NCBI RefSeq assembly: GCF_034347425.1
Contig: NZ_CP133779.1
Location: forward strand, 1,426,001-1,490,000
Origin: Undibacterium sp. CCC3.4
Lineage (GTDB): Bacteria; Pseudomonadota; Gammaproteobacteria; Burkholderiales; Burkholderiaceae_D
Direction: 5' to 3'
DNA length: 64,000 nucleotides
Positions 8,691 to 18,519 of this stretch are shown one piece after another (the first letter of the stretch is position 1; the number at the start of each line of letters is the position of its first letter). Under the pieces are notes generated by a model, which was not told the DNA's origin, did no database searches, and saw nothing but the letters and a program-made list of their open reading frames with translations. The position numbers and the translations under genes were made by a program.

Positions 8691-9604
8691 GCCGGTTGCC
8701 GCGGCAGATGAGGGCGTGCGCGCAGCGCCAAACCGCTGAGCCAACGGTCGGCTTCCTCGGCTTCGCTGACGACCTGAGAAAAATCGGTGACGGTACGGGC
8801 GGCGCGCTCGAGTAGCTGGATATCGGCTTCATGTTGGCGCGCGACATGCGGGTCTTCCAAAAACAAAATACGGCGGATTTTCCGTTCCAACACTAACTCG
8901 GCAATCTGGGCATCGCCACCCAGCGGACCGGAGCGAAACGCATGCACCCAATTGCGCCCGGCTTCTTGACCCTTAATTTTTTGCGCTAATTCATTGAGCA
9001 GCCCGCCGGTGGTACCGGTGGCATAGCGATGGGAAAATTGATCGAGCAGGGTGAAATGTTTTTCCGCTAAAAACAGTATTTTCTCTTTCATGGCATCATG
9101 GGCGATCAGTGCCAAACCTTCGTGGGCGAAATCAAAGCTCTGCGCCAGGCTGAGATCAGCCGGCGCACCAAGTGCGCAAGCTTCCAATTCCAGCCATTCA
9201 CGCGCACCGGCCAAGGTGGCGAGAAACGGCTTTTTATGAATCACGCATTGCCGTTTCAGTGCTACCGCTTCCGGAAAAATCGATGAAGGGTCGACCGGAT
9301 CGATGAGGTAGATCACGGCGTCGACGGCGCGTACCGGATCATCGTCGACTACCCGCGCGACCAGCTTCATCAAGCCGCCATCGCGCCCGTAGGGAAAGCG
9401 TTCGATCTGCATGTCAGAACTGATCAGCCCATGGTTGCTGAGGGCATCGAGGGTACGTCCGATCACCACGAATTCCGGCTGTAGCCAAGAAATGGCACCG
9501 GCGGCAGCGCGACAGAGCTGTACCAGGGCAGAATTTCCAGCCTCTTGATGACGCCGGTTGGCAATCAGGCCTATGCGTAATTTCTTGGGAGCAGCGAGAG
9601 TCAC
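8687..9604 (-). CDS. tandem methylglyoxal-synthase-like protein
   Basis: 305 residues from a GTG start preceded by AAGGA. The C-terminal half (about 160-290) matches methylglyoxal synthase: LALIAHDAMKEK, YATGTTGGLL, SGPLGGDAQI, FLEDPH and QHEAD. These keep the His, Lys, Thr, Asp and His that correspond to E. coli MgsA His19, Lys23, GTTG, Asp71, His98 and Asp101. The N-terminal half (about 8-150) shows the same order in decayed form: LRIGLIANRR, VVIGRT, PYGRDGGLMKLVARV, VIYLIDPV and IFPEA, with the catalytic His and Asp replaced. MgsA is about 150 residues, so this is an internal duplication. The C-half could convert dihydroxyacetone phosphate to methylglyoxal, or the protein may only bind phosphate ligands. 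Confidence 0.75.
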   Translation of the reverse strand: MTLAAPKKLRIGLIANRRHQEAGNSALVQLCRAAAGAISWLQPEFVVIGRTLDALSNHGLISSDMQIERFPYGRDGGLMKLVARVVDDDPVRAVDAVIYLIDPVDPSSIFPEAVALKRQCVIHKKPFLATLAGAREWLELEACALGAPADLSLAQSFDFAHEGLALIAHDAMKEKILFLAEKHFTLLDQFSHRYATGTTGGLLNELAQKIKGQEAGRNWVHAFRSGPLGGDAQIAELVLERKIRRILFLEDPHVARQHEADIQLLERAARTVTDFSQVVSEAEEADRWLSGLALRARPHLPRQPA

Positions 9605-9792
9605 AGCAAAATCCTTTTCGGCGGAGATGAGAGTTACACTGTCATTGGCGCGGCGATGACGGCAGAAAGTGAGTGAGTACGTGAGTAAGTAAGCATCAGG
9701 CTAACATTTCGTTACCTTTTTACGCAATAAGGAAATATGTTTTTCTTTAATTTGAACGTACCATCAATTTACCTCACATGCCGTGAAAGAAA

Positions 9793-10560
9793 ATGATGAA
9801 AAAATTGCGCCATCTGTTTTTAGCCCTCGGCATTCTGGCATCATGTGCCAGCGCCCTCGGTGATGATGACTTTGATGATGATGACAATGAGGTACAACGT
9901 TGGGCTTTACTCGGTGACCGGCAAGCGCAGAATACCTTGGCGCTGGCCTATCTCAACGGCGACTTCGGTTATCCAGATCTCGGCCAAGCGCAGTTATGGT
10001 TTGCCCGCGCTGCCGAGCAGGGACATCCGGGTGCGGCTACCAACCTCGGTTTGCTGTATTTGAGCGGAGAACTGGAAGCGAGCGATGATGCCTATGCGCT
10101 GAACTTGCTGACCGCAGCGGCACAACATGATTTTTCTCCGGCACAGTTGGTGCTCGGGACCTTGTACGAAGCCGGGCGCCATGTGCCACAAGACTACGCG
10201 CAAGCGCGTTCTTGGTACCAAGCCGCGGCCGCGCACGGTAACTCGGCGGCCCAATACCATCTCGGGATGTTGTACTGCGACGGTCATGGGGTGCCAAAAG
10301 ACGATGTGCAAGCAGTGCAATGGTGGGCGCTGGCAGCCGAGCAGAATTCCGCTGCCGCCCAATTTCAGTTGGGCCGCCATTATCTTTACGGCAGTGGGGT
10401 GCGCAAAGATGTGTTTCAGGCTTACGGATTATTAATCCAAGCGAGCATGAATGTCGGTAGAAAATCGATCGACAGTCGCGATTTGGTCAGCGCCGATCTG
10501 ACGGTAGAACAACTGACCGATATTCAAGAACTCAGTCGCAACTGGCCAGCCAAATCCTGA
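9793..10560 (+). CDS. exported Sel1-like repeat protein
   Basis: 255 residues. A signal sequence (KKLRHLFLALGILASCASALG) is followed by an Asp-rich stretch (DDDFDDDD). About five Sel1 tetratricopeptide-like repeats of about 36 residues follow, with the signature A..WF..AAEQGHPGAATNLGLLY, YAQARSWYQAAAAHGNSAAQYHLGMLY and AVQWWALAAEQNSAAAQFQLGRHY. Sel1 repeats mediate protein-protein contacts, often as periplasmic or envelope adaptors. 'SC' at the end of the hydrophobic stretch could be a lipobox (ILASC), so a lipoprotein is possible. It converges with the GGDEF-EAL gene. Confidence 0.85.
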   Translation: MMKKLRHLFLALGILASCASALGDDDFDDDDNEVQRWALLGDRQAQNTLALAYLNGDFGYPDLGQAQLWFARAAEQGHPGAATNLGLLYLSGELEASDDAYALNLLTAAAQHDFSPAQLVLGTLYEAGRHVPQDYAQARSWYQAAAAHGNSAAQYHLGMLYCDGHGVPKDDVQAVQWWALAAEQNSAAAQFQLGRHYLYGSGVRKDVFQAYGLLIQASMNVGRKSIDSRDLVSADLTVEQLTDIQELSRNWPAKS

Positions 10561-10574
10561 TCGCAAGCTGCCGC

Positions 10575-12995
10575 TCAATGCAGCTCGTTCGGCTGCTGCA
10601 CAGTGAGAAAGCGCGCGGTAAACTGTTCAGCCGGCAGGGCTGCAGCAAACAAATACCCTTGCATCTCGTCGCACTGCACGGCGCACAAGGAAGATTTCTG
10701 CTCCTCCGTTTCCACTCCTTCGGCGATCACCTGCAATTTCAGTGCATGTGCCAGATGCACGATGGCCGTGACGATGGCCATATCGTTTTCATCGGTGGCT
10801 AAATCATTGACAAAGGAGCGATCGATTTTGAGCTTGTGAATCGGAAAGCGCTTCAGATAGCTGAGACTCGAATAGCCTGTACCGAAGTCGTCGATAGCCA
10901 GTTTAACCCCGAGTGCGGCCAGTGCTTCCAACTTTTTCAGAGTTTCTTCGGCATCACGAATGAGCACTGATTCAGTCAATTCCAGTTCTATCGCCGCCGC
11001 CGTAACTTGATGTTCGATCAAGGCGCTGGCAACACTGTCGACGAAATTACTTTGTTGGAATTGCAGCGCTGAGACATTGAAGCCGACCCGCAGATGGTAG
11101 CCGGCGCGCTGCCATGCGGCGGCTTGGCGCAGAGCCGTCTGCATGACCCATTTACCGATAGGAACAATGAGCCCCGATTCTTCGGCGATGGGGATGAAGC
11201 GCGCCGGACTGATCTCGCCGAGTTCTTTATCATGCCAGCGCAACAGCGCCTCGACACCGAAAATTTTTCCGCTCGCCAGATCGACCTGGGCTTGGTAATG
11301 CAAGCGAAACAGTTGGTTTTCCAGCGCCCCACGCATCGCTTGATCGAGCTTCATGCGCGACAGCAGACCGACATTCATCTGCCGTTGATAAAAACGGAAG
11401 TCGGCCCGGCCGTGCTCCTTGGTATGGTACATCGCGCTGTCAGCGTTTTTAATCAGATCAGCCATATTGCTACCATCCTCAGGATACAAGGCCACGCCTA
11501 TGCTGGCGGTGATGGTGAACTGCATGCCATCGAGGGTAATCGCTTGGCCCAAGGCTGCCAGCACACGTTTGGCACAGATTTCGGCACCCTCGGCATTGGC
11601 TTCATGCAGCAACAGCACAAATTCATCGCCACCGAGACGGGCGGCGGTATCGACCACACGTATGCAGCGTTTCAGCCGTTCGCTCACTTCCAGCAGCACG
11701 CGGTCACCGAAGGGATGGCCGAGCGAATCATTGATTTGCTTGAAATGATCGAGATCGAGAAACAACAAAGCAAAACACGCATTCTTACGGCTGGCAAGGG
11801 AGATCGCTTGTTGGATTCGTTCGCTCAGCAATAAGCGGTTCGGTAAGCCGGTCAGCACATCGGAAAAAGCCAGTTCTTTGATGCGTTGGCTGGCGGTGTG
11901 ATTTTCCGTTCTATCCTTAAGAAAGCCGATGTAATGCAGCGTATTTCCTGCTTCATCGACGACCCGCACCAGCGTGACCATGCTCAGATAAGCTTGGCCA
12001 TCTTGGCGGTGGTTCCATAGTTCGCCTTCCCAATGCCCGGCGCATTCCAATTGCTGCAGCATCTGTGTGATCAGATCGGCGTTGTTGGCATCGACAAAGA
12101 AAGTTCTCGGGGTTTTTCCTTGCACATCGCTTTCCGCATAACCGGAAATTTTTGCAAAACTGGGGTTGGTAGTAACGATGTGTTGATCGGCATCGGTGAT
12201 GAAAATCGCATCGGTACTGGCCTCGAACACCTTGGCTGCCAACTGCAAGCGCGCCTCATCGGTGAGCCGACGGGTGATGTCACGATACGAAAAAACCCGG
12301 CCGATCGGGCGTCCGCGTGCCATATGCGGCATGCTCACCCGTTCGAGTATGGTTCCCGATTGCAGCACCAGCATATCGGTGGTTTCTACCAAGGGCGAAC
12401 GCAAGATCATTTCCAGGCGCTCGGTGTAATGGACTTGGTCGATGAGGCAGCGATCCATCCAAGCATAGATGCCGGCATCATCGCGTTGCGTCATCAAATG
12501 ATCGGGCAAGCCCCACAGTTCGGCGAACAAATGGTTATAGCTGCGTATGCTGCCGTCGAGTGTGGTCACGAGGATGCCGTCAGCGGTTGATTCCAGCGTC
12601 GCCCGTAATTCGGCGATCAGCATTTCCAGTTCGTTTTCTACCTTGTGTTGGCCGCTCTGATCGCGGATCGCCACCACGAACACCGGATGGTCGCTACCGA
12701 TCTGCACCAGGCTGACGCGCCGTTCGACCTGTAAGATCACGTTATTGGCAGCGCGCAACACGGTTTCCGAATAAATATCGTGCGACAGCCCGGCCCGCAC
12801 TTCTTCCCAAAAAAACACATCTTCCGGGGCCGCCGCCAAATCGACGATGGCGCTGCCGATCAGGCTCGCGCTATCTTGTTGCAGCAACTGATGCGCTGCG
12901 CGGTTGGCCGATACCACCCGCAGTTGTTCGGTATCGACCAACAGCACAGCTTCGAGCATACCCTCGATCAAGGCTTGTAATGGGTGTGAGTTCAT
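10575..12995 (-). CDS. PAS-PAS-PAS-GGDEF-EAL cyclic-di-GMP protein
   Basis: 806 residues. Three PAS domains (about 1-110, 120-240 and 250-370) precede GGDEF (about 385-545) and EAL (about 555-800) domains. The GGDEF core is intact (RLGGDEFVLLLHEA), as is the EAL signature (GVEALLRWHD, ELTESVLI, DDFGTGYSSLSYLKRFP, KIDRSFV, AEGVET), so both synthesis and hydrolysis are possible. No transmembrane segment is seen, implying a cytoplasmic PAS sensor. The start ATG 12995 overlaps the stop of the HD-GYP gene by four bases (ATGA), a coupled arrangement that rules out the upstream 20-codon extension. Confidence 0.92.
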   Translation of the reverse strand: MNSHPLQALIEGMLEAVLLVDTEQLRVVSANRAAHQLLQQDSASLIGSAIVDLAAAPEDVFFWEEVRAGLSHDIYSETVLRAANNVILQVERRVSLVQIGSDHPVFVVAIRDQSGQHKVENELEMLIAELRATLESTADGILVTTLDGSIRSYNHLFAELWGLPDHLMTQRDDAGIYAWMDRCLIDQVHYTERLEMILRSPLVETTDMLVLQSGTILERVSMPHMARGRPIGRVFSYRDITRRLTDEARLQLAAKVFEASTDAIFITDADQHIVTTNPSFAKISGYAESDVQGKTPRTFFVDANNADLITQMLQQLECAGHWEGELWNHRQDGQAYLSMVTLVRVVDEAGNTLHYIGFLKDRTENHTASQRIKELAFSDVLTGLPNRLLLSERIQQAISLASRKNACFALLFLDLDHFKQINDSLGHPFGDRVLLEVSERLKRCIRVVDTAARLGGDEFVLLLHEANAEGAEICAKRVLAALGQAITLDGMQFTITASIGVALYPEDGSNMADLIKNADSAMYHTKEHGRADFRFYQRQMNVGLLSRMKLDQAMRGALENQLFRLHYQAQVDLASGKIFGVEALLRWHDKELGEISPARFIPIAEESGLIVPIGKWVMQTALRQAAAWQRAGYHLRVGFNVSALQFQQSNFVDSVASALIEHQVTAAAIELELTESVLIRDAEETLKKLEALAALGVKLAIDDFGTGYSSLSYLKRFPIHKLKIDRSFVNDLATDENDMAIVTAIVHLAHALKLQVIAEGVETEEQKSSLCAVQCDEMQGYLFAAALPAEQFTARFLTVQQPNELH

Positions 12996-14278
12996 ACCCC
13001 GCCTTCGAGCAGCGTCAGGCTGCCGGCATCGACACCGCGTTCGAAAAAATAGCACAAGCGCTTGCGCGGCGATAAATAATCGTAAGCGGCTCGCGGTAAT
13101 TGCAACGGTTTCAGGCTGCGTCGTATCCCCAACTGCGGTTCGCGTTCCAAATACATCAGCAAGGCATCCTCGCGCGGTACGGCCGGGTCATGCACGATTA
13201 CCACCGGCTTGAGCGGTCGGGTGGCATTCACCGACATCACCATCGCATAGCGCTCATCTGTAAGTTGCACCAAGGAGCCAGGTGGGTAGACCCCCATCAT
13301 GCGTATGAATGCCGTGAGCATGGGCAGATCAAAACGCGTCTTATGCTGGGCGAAAATCTGCGCCAAGGCTTCGTGCGGAGTGACCGCCAGCGCCGGATTG
13401 GTCGGATTGCACAAATTATCGTAGTGGTTAACCAAGGAAACAATCCGGCTCAGCGGCACCATCTTTTCGCCGCTGACACCGGCTGGATAACCGCTGGCAT
13501 CGACATGTTCATGGTGTTGGGCGATCAGCAGCACCACATTCGGTGGCAGTTGCATCTTGCGCGCCAAATTCACACCTTGCACTACGTGGGTGCGGTAGAG
13601 TTGTTTTTCCGCTGAACTGAAGTGCTCATCGAACCAGCGTAAGCGGTCGGGCAAGTCAATTTTACCGATGTCATGCAGCATGGCACCTATGCCGAGATCA
13701 AACATTTCACTTTTTGACAAGCCTAAAGTCTTTCCCAGCAAGAGGGAAATCACCGTGACATTGATGGCGTGTAGAGAATTTTTTTCGCCGCCTTTTTCCG
13801 ACAAGACGCGAATTGCTGCCTCATCCTCGTTGAGTAACTGTGCCAGAAATCCCTGTATCAGTTGCTCCGCGGCTTGCTTGGCGTGTTCCGGTTGAGCGTG
13901 GACTTGATCGCTGACTTGTCGAAAGCCCGAGGCGGCGTGGCTGAATTGCCGTTCGCACACTTGTAAGCTGGCCGCTTGCTCCGCCAGCAGCGTACGGCGC
14001 TGTTGTGCGGCCAATTGGACGGCGCTGGGCGGATTGGCGGCCTTCGGCACGACCGCTGGCAAGCTGACCATGGCTGGCTCTACTGTCACACTGCTTTTGG
14101 CCGGCGCATAACGCAGGCGCGTCAGGCCAAGACTGCGAATCGTGGCAATTTGCTCGGCGTTGCTGATTTTAAAGTTACTAGATGGAAACGGGTGCTCGAG
14201 CCAACTGATATCGAGATAGATAAACATTCCTATCTTCAATTCCGCCGGTTCGATGAACAGTGTGGAAATATCAGTCAT
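12992..14278 (-). CDS. HD-GYP domain cyclic-di-GMP phosphodiesterase
   Basis: 428 residues. A DUF3391-type N-terminus (MTDISTLFIEPAELKIGMFIYLD, W.EHPFPSSNFKI) precedes an HD-GYP domain at about 165-330. That domain has MLHDIGKIDLPDRLRW, RTHVVQGVNLARKM, IAQHHEHVDASGYPAG and later PPGSLVQLTDERYAMV. HD and GYP signatures are complete, so hydrolysis of cyclic-di-GMP to pGpG or GMP is expected. It is the first gene of a two-gene operon with the GGDEF-EAL protein, so both arms of the same second messenger are made together. Confidence 0.92.
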   Translation of the reverse strand: MTDISTLFIEPAELKIGMFIYLDISWLEHPFPSSNFKISNAEQIATIRSLGLTRLRYAPAKSSVTVEPAMVSLPAVVPKAANPPSAVQLAAQQRRTLLAEQAASLQVCERQFSHAASGFRQVSDQVHAQPEHAKQAAEQLIQGFLAQLLNEDEAAIRVLSEKGGEKNSLHAINVTVISLLLGKTLGLSKSEMFDLGIGAMLHDIGKIDLPDRLRWFDEHFSSAEKQLYRTHVVQGVNLARKMQLPPNVVLLIAQHHEHVDASGYPAGVSGEKMVPLSRIVSLVNHYDNLCNPTNPALAVTPHEALAQIFAQHKTRFDLPMLTAFIRMMGVYPPGSLVQLTDERYAMVMSVNATRPLKPVVIVHDPAVPREDALLMYLEREPQLGIRRSLKPLQLPRAAYDYLSPRKRLCYFFERGVDAGSLTLLEGGV

Positions 14279-14334
14279 GAGGTCGCCGTTAAGATGAAAA
14301 ATAGCTAACTATTATGTTTAGCATTTTACAACTG

Positions 14335-14354
14335 AAAAAGCGAATTTTTTTCGC
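14335..14354 (-). terminator. weak intrinsic terminator candidate after metH
   Basis: Reading leftwards, a 5-bp GCGAA/TTCGC stem with a five-base A loop is followed by TTTTT. It sits about 90 bp beyond the metH stop. The stem is short, so efficiency is doubtful. Confidence 0.35.
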
Positions 14355-14442
14355 GCCAGCGACCCATTATTGTGCAAAAAACTAGAAAAAAAGACTCGCC
14401 CGACAACATGGTTACCAGGCAAGTTTCACCGCAGAAAATGCC

Positions 14443-17400
14443 TTACAAATTCGGTGCCAGCCAGCGCTCGACCTCCTCTTTACTCACGTCGCGGCGACGC
14501 GCCATATCGCTGACTTGATCGGCACCGATTTTACCGACGCTGAAATATTTCGACTGCGGGTGCGCAAAATAAAAACCCGATACGGCAGCACCAGGAATCA
14601 TGGCCCACGACTCGGTAATCTGCATATCAATATCGGAACATTGCATTTGCGCAAACATAGCAGTTTTCACCGTATGCTCAGGACACGCCGGGTAGCCTGG
14701 GGCCGGGCGAATACCGCGGTAGGCTTCGGCAATCAATTCACTGTTGCCCAGTGTTTCTGCCGCGTCATACCCCCACAAATCCTGACGCACTCGTTGGTGC
14801 AAGTATTCGGCAAAGGCTTCCGCGAGGCGATCGGCCAGTGATTTGAGCATGATACTGCTGTAATCATCGTGCGCCGCTTCGAAACGCTGTTCATACTTTT
14901 CTATGCCCAGACCGGCCGTGACCGCGAACATGCCTATATAGTCGGCAATGCCGCTAGCTTTCGGCGCAATGAAGTCAGACAAGCACTGATTCGGCCGTGC
15001 CACGCCATCGATGATCGGTTTCTCGGTTTGCTGGCGCAGGCCGTAATAGGTCAGGGCAACTTGGCTGCGGCTGTCATCGGTATAAATCTCGATGTCATCC
15101 TCATTGACGGTATTGGCTGGCAGCAAGCTGATCACGCCATTTGCCGTCAGCCAGCGCCCGGCGATGATTTTTGCCAGCATCACCTGAGCTTCGGCAAATA
15201 CCTTGCTGGCAGCCTCACCGACCACTTCATCAGTGAGAATGGCTGGATAAGGCCCGGCCAAATCCCAAGTTTGAAAGAACGGACCCCAGTCGATGTACTG
15301 GGCGATCACGCCGAGGTCGACATTTTTAAACAAACGGCGGCCGATGAATTTCGGTTTGACCGGTGTCGCATCGCCATCGAAGCGTAACTGCATTTTGTTG
15401 GCGCGCGCCTGTGCCAGGGTCAGCAGCGGCGTGGTTTTTTTATTCGCATGGGCGACGCGGATGCGTTCGTAATCGCTACCCAGATCAGCGATATATTGAT
15501 CGCGGCTTTCCGGCGTGAGCAGTGACTGTGCCACCGATACCGAGCGCGAGGCATCGGCCACATACACCACCGGACCTTCGTAATTCGGTGCGATTTTCAC
15601 CGCAGTATGCGCGCGGCTGGTAGTGGCACCGCCGATCAACAAAGGAATTTTCAGCATGCGGAAATGCGGATCGCGTTGCATTTCTTTGGCGACGTAAGCC
15701 ATTTCTTCCAGCGACGGCGTGATCAGCCCCGACAAGCCGATGATGTCGGCATTTTCCGCCTTGGCGCGCGCCAGAATTTCCGAGCACGGCACCATCACAC
15801 CCATATTCACGACTTCAAAATTATTACACTGCAACACCACCGTGACGATATTCTTACCGATATCATGCACATCACCCTTGACCGTGGCGATGACGATCTT
15901 ACCCTTGGCCTTGGTATCACCACTGCGGCGTTTTTCTTCTTCGATGAACGGCACCAGATGGGCCACCGCCTGCTTCATCACACGCGCTGATTTCACCACC
16001 TGCGGCAGAAACATCTTGCCCTGTCCGAACAGATCACCGACGATATTCATGCCATCCATCAGCGGACCTTCGATCACCTGTATCGGCCGACCGCCCTGCC
16101 CCATGATTTCTTGGCGCGCTTCTTCGGTATCCTCGACAATCCACGTCGTGATGCCATGCACCATCGCATGCGCCAAACGTTTGCCGACTGGCTCGCCGCG
16201 CCATTCCAGCGTCGCTTCTTCTTTTTTTCCGCCGGCTTTCAAGGTGGCGGCAATTTCTATCATGCGCTCGGTGGCGTCGTCGCGGCGGTTCAGCACCACA
16301 TCTTCGACCCGCTCGCGCAGTTCCGCGCTCAGTTCGCTGTAGACCCCGACCATACCGGCATTGACGATGCCCATGGTCATGCCGGCCTGAATCGCATGGT
16401 AGAGAAACACCGTATGGATTGCTTCGCGCGCCGGGTCATTGCCGCGGAACGAAAAGCTGACATTCGACACACCACCGCTGATTTTTGCGCCTGGCAGATT
16501 ATGCCGAATCCAGCGCGTCGCCTCGATGAAATCGACGGCGTAATTATTATGTTCTTCGATACCAGTCGCCACCGCGAAAATATTCGGATCGAAAATAATA
16601 TCCTGCGGATCAAAATCGAGGCTATCGATGAGCAAATGATAAGCGCGGGCACAAATCTCGATTTTGCGTTGATAGGTATCAGCCTGACCTTGTTCATCGA
16701 AGGCCATCACAATCACCGCGGCACCGTAGCGTTTGCATAAGCGCGCTTGACGCAAAAACTCAGCTTCGCCTTCCTTCATCGAAATCGAGTTGACGATGGC
16801 CTTACCCTGAACGCATTTGAGACCGGCTTCGATCACGCTCCACTTTGAGGAATCGATCATCAGCGGCACGCGTGCGATATCGGGTTCGGAAGCGATCAAA
16901 TGCAGAAAGCGCGTCATCGCGGCGAGCGAATCGAGCATCGCCTCATCCATATTGATATCGATAACTTGGGCACCGTTTTCGACCTGCTGACGCGCCACCG
17001 CCAAAGCCTCATCATATTGTTCGTTGAGAATCAGCCGCGCGAACGCTTTCGAACCGGTGACATTGGTACGTTCACCGACATTGACGAACAAAGAACTTTG
17101 ATCGACCGTAAACGGTTCCAGGCCCGACAAACGCAAGGCCGGCGCAACGCTCGGCAAAGTCCGTGGGCTTTGCGTTTGCAACAGATTGGCGATGGCTTCG
17201 ATGTGCGCAGGTGTGGTACCGCAGCAGCCGCCGGCAATATTGATGAAACCGGCTTGGGCAAACTCGAGCAACAAGGCCGAGGTATCGGCCGGCAATTCAT
17301 CGAAACCGGTATCGCTCATCGGATTGGGCAAACCGGCATTGGGATAAATACACACAAAGGTGTCGGCGATGCTCGAGAGTTCTTGTGCGTACGGCCGCAT

Positions 17401-18180
17401 CAAGGCAGCACCGAGGGCGCAATTCAAACCGATAGTCAGCGGCTTGGCATGCCGTACAGAATTCCAAAATGCCGGCACCGTTTGGCCCGACAAAATACGT
17501 CCCGAGGCATCGGTGACGGTACCGGAAATCATGATCGGCAAAGTCTGGCCACTCTCTTCGAAAAACGCATCGATCGCAAACAAGGCGGCTTTACAGTTGA
17601 GCGTGTCGAACACGGTTTCCACCAATAATACATCGGCACCACCCTCGACCAGTGCGCGGGTTTGTTCCAGATAGGCCGCGACGAGTTGATCGAAGCTGAC
17701 ATTGCGTGCCGCCGGGTCGTTGACGTCCGGTGAAATCGATGCCGTTTTCGGCGTCGGTCCGAGTGCGCCGGCGACGAAGCGCGGTTTATCGGCACTGCTG
17801 TATTTGTCACAAGCCGCGCGCGCGATGCGCGCCGCTTGCAGATTCATTTCATAGGCCAACTGCGGCATATGATAATCATCCTGCGCCACCGTAGTGGCAC
17901 CGAAGGTATTGGTTTCGATCAGATCGGCACCGGCGGCCAGGTATTGTTCGTGGATTTCTTGAATAATCTGCGGTTGTGTCAGCGTCAGCAGTTCATTATT
18001 CCCTTTGACGAATAATTCTTTGCCCGTCACGGCATAGTCTTTGAAACGCTCGCCGCGGTAGTCGGCTTCGCTCAAATGGTAGCGCTGTATCATGGTGCCC
18101 ATCGCGCCATCGAGGATCAGTATGCGTTCTTGCAAAATCTTGCGCAAACGGGTTTCGGTGGCATTGGCAATTTTGATCAT
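14443..18180 (-). CDS. metH: cobalamin-dependent methionine synthase
   Basis: 1245 residues, the normal length of full MetH. It transfers the methyl group from 5-methyltetrahydrofolate to homocysteine via cobalamin. Domains in order: homocysteine-binding (about 1-330, zinc cysteine pair [11 protein letters not shown]), pterin-binding (about 355-625, [13 protein letters not shown]), cobalamin cap and Rossmann domain (about 650-900, with the [13 protein letters not shown]12-ligand histidine) and the SAM-dependent reactivation domain (about 910-1245, ending [17 protein letters not shown]). All motifs are intact. It is monocistronic as far as can be seen, with a hairpin and U-tract in its leader (separate entry). 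Confidence 0.98.
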   Translation of the reverse strand: MIKIANATETRLRKILQERILILDGAMGTMIQRYHLSEADYRGERFKDYAVTGKELFVKGNNELLTLTQPQIIQEIHEQYLAAGADLIETNTFGATTVAQDDYHMPQLAYEMNLQAARIARAACDKYSSADKPRFVAGALGPTPKTASISPDVNDPAARNVSFDQLVAAYLEQTRALVEGGADVLLVETVFDTLNCKAALFAIDAFFEESGQTLPIMISGTVTDASGRILSGQTVPAFWNSVRHAKPLTIGLNCALGAALMRPYAQELSSIADTFVCIYPNAGLPNPMSDTGFDELPADTSALLLEFAQAGFINIAGGCCGTTPAHIEAIANLLQTQSPRTLPSVAPALRLSGLEPFTVDQSSLFVNVGERTNVTGSKAFARLILNEQYDEALAVARQQVENGAQVIDINMDEAMLDSLAAMTRFLHLIASEPDIARVPLMIDSSKWSVIEAGLKCVQGKAIVNSISMKEGEAEFLRQARLCKRYGAAVIVMAFDEQGQADTYQRKIEICARAYHLLIDSLDFDPQDIIFDPNIFAVATGIEEHNNYAVDFIEATRWIRHNLPGAKISGGVSNVSFSFRGNDPAREAIHTVFLYHAIQAGMTMGIVNAGMVGVYSELSAELRERVEDVVLNRRDDATERMIEIAATLKAGGKKEEATLEWRGEPVGKRLAHAMVHGITTWIVEDTEEARQEIMGQGGRPIQVIEGPLMDGMNIVGDLFGQGKMFLPQVVKSARVMKQAVAHLVPFIEEEKRRSGDTKAKGKIVIATVKGDVHDIGKNIVTVVLQCNNFEVVNMGVMVPCSEILARAKAENADIIGLSGLITPSLEEMAYVAKEMQRDPHFRMLKIPLLIGGATTSRAHTAVKIAPNYEGPVVYVADASRSVSVAQSLLTPESRDQYIADLGSDYERIRVAHANKKTTPLLTLAQARANKMQLRFDGDATPVKPKFIGRRLFKNVDLGVIAQYIDWGPFFQTWDLAGPYPAILTDEVVGEAASKVFAEAQVMLAKIIAGRWLTANGVISLLPANTVNEDDIEIYTDDSRSQVALTYYGLRQQTEKPIIDGVARPNQCLSDFIAPKASGIADYIGMFAVTAGLGIEKYEQRFEAAHDDYSSIMLKSLADRLAEAFAEYLHQRVRQDLWGYDAAETLGNSELIAEAYRGIRPAPGYPACPEHTVKTAMFAQMQCSDIDMQITESWAMIPGAAVSGFYFAHPQSKYFSVGKIGADQVSDMARRRDVSKEEVERWLAPNL

Positions 18181-18244
18181 GATCTACACTCGCTTGAACA
18201 AGGATGGCCAGTCGCGCCGCACGACTAATAGCAATCCTAATAAC

Positions 18245-18282
18245 AAAAAACCCGATCGGCTCATGCATACTGGCGGATCGGG
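18245..18282 (-). terminator. terminator-like hairpin in the metH leader (possible attenuator)
   Basis: On the minus strand CCCGATC pairs with GATCGGG across an 18-base loop and is followed by TTTTTT, about 65-100 bp before the metH ATG. No gene ends just upstream of it other than terC, which already has its own terminator, so it is placed to control metH read-through. Confidence 0.6.
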
Positions 18283-18457
18283 CAACATCCTTTTAGCAGC
18301 ATTTATAAGGCGCCCGCAATCTGAATCTCAAATCGGCGCAATCAGGCGTAAATTATACGTCAAATCAAGGGCTTGGGTCGTCGGCTGCGAGCTTTGGCCG
18401 TATTTCCCTTATACATTGTGGTTAGATCGATATGCGGCAAGCGCCTGGCCGCTGACG

Positions 18458-18491
18458 AAAAAAGAGCCTATCTCTATTGCCAGAGATAGGC
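18458..18491 (-). terminator. intrinsic terminator of the yccA-terC operon
   Basis: Perfect 10-bp inverted repeat GCCTATCTCT/AGAGATAGGC with a six-base loop, followed on the minus strand by a run of six T after one intervening position. It lies 29 bp beyond the terC stop. Confidence 0.9.
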
Positions 18492-18519
18492 CCAAAGGGA
18501 ACTGAAACCAAGCGAATGA

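Larger units (their letters stand above)
18181..18519. other. intergenic region between terC and metH (metH leader)
   Basis: About 340 bp. It contains the terC terminator, a TATAAT-containing stretch around 18352 (minus strand, -35 box not clear) that could start the metH transcript, a second terminator-like hairpin inside that leader, and a weak ribosome-binding site. Searches by eye for the B12 box (GCCACTG) and the SAH-riboswitch core (GAGG.GCGCTGC) were negative. Confidence 0.5.

Noticed and set aside
16111..16740. 209-codon plus-strand open frame
   Set aside because: It is fully inside metH on the other strand and has no recognisable features; the codon pattern of metH explains it.
18181..18460. 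SAH, SAM or cobalamin riboswitch before metH
   Set aside because: The conserved cores were not found by eye; only a terminator-like hairpin is supported, so no known riboswitch is claimed.
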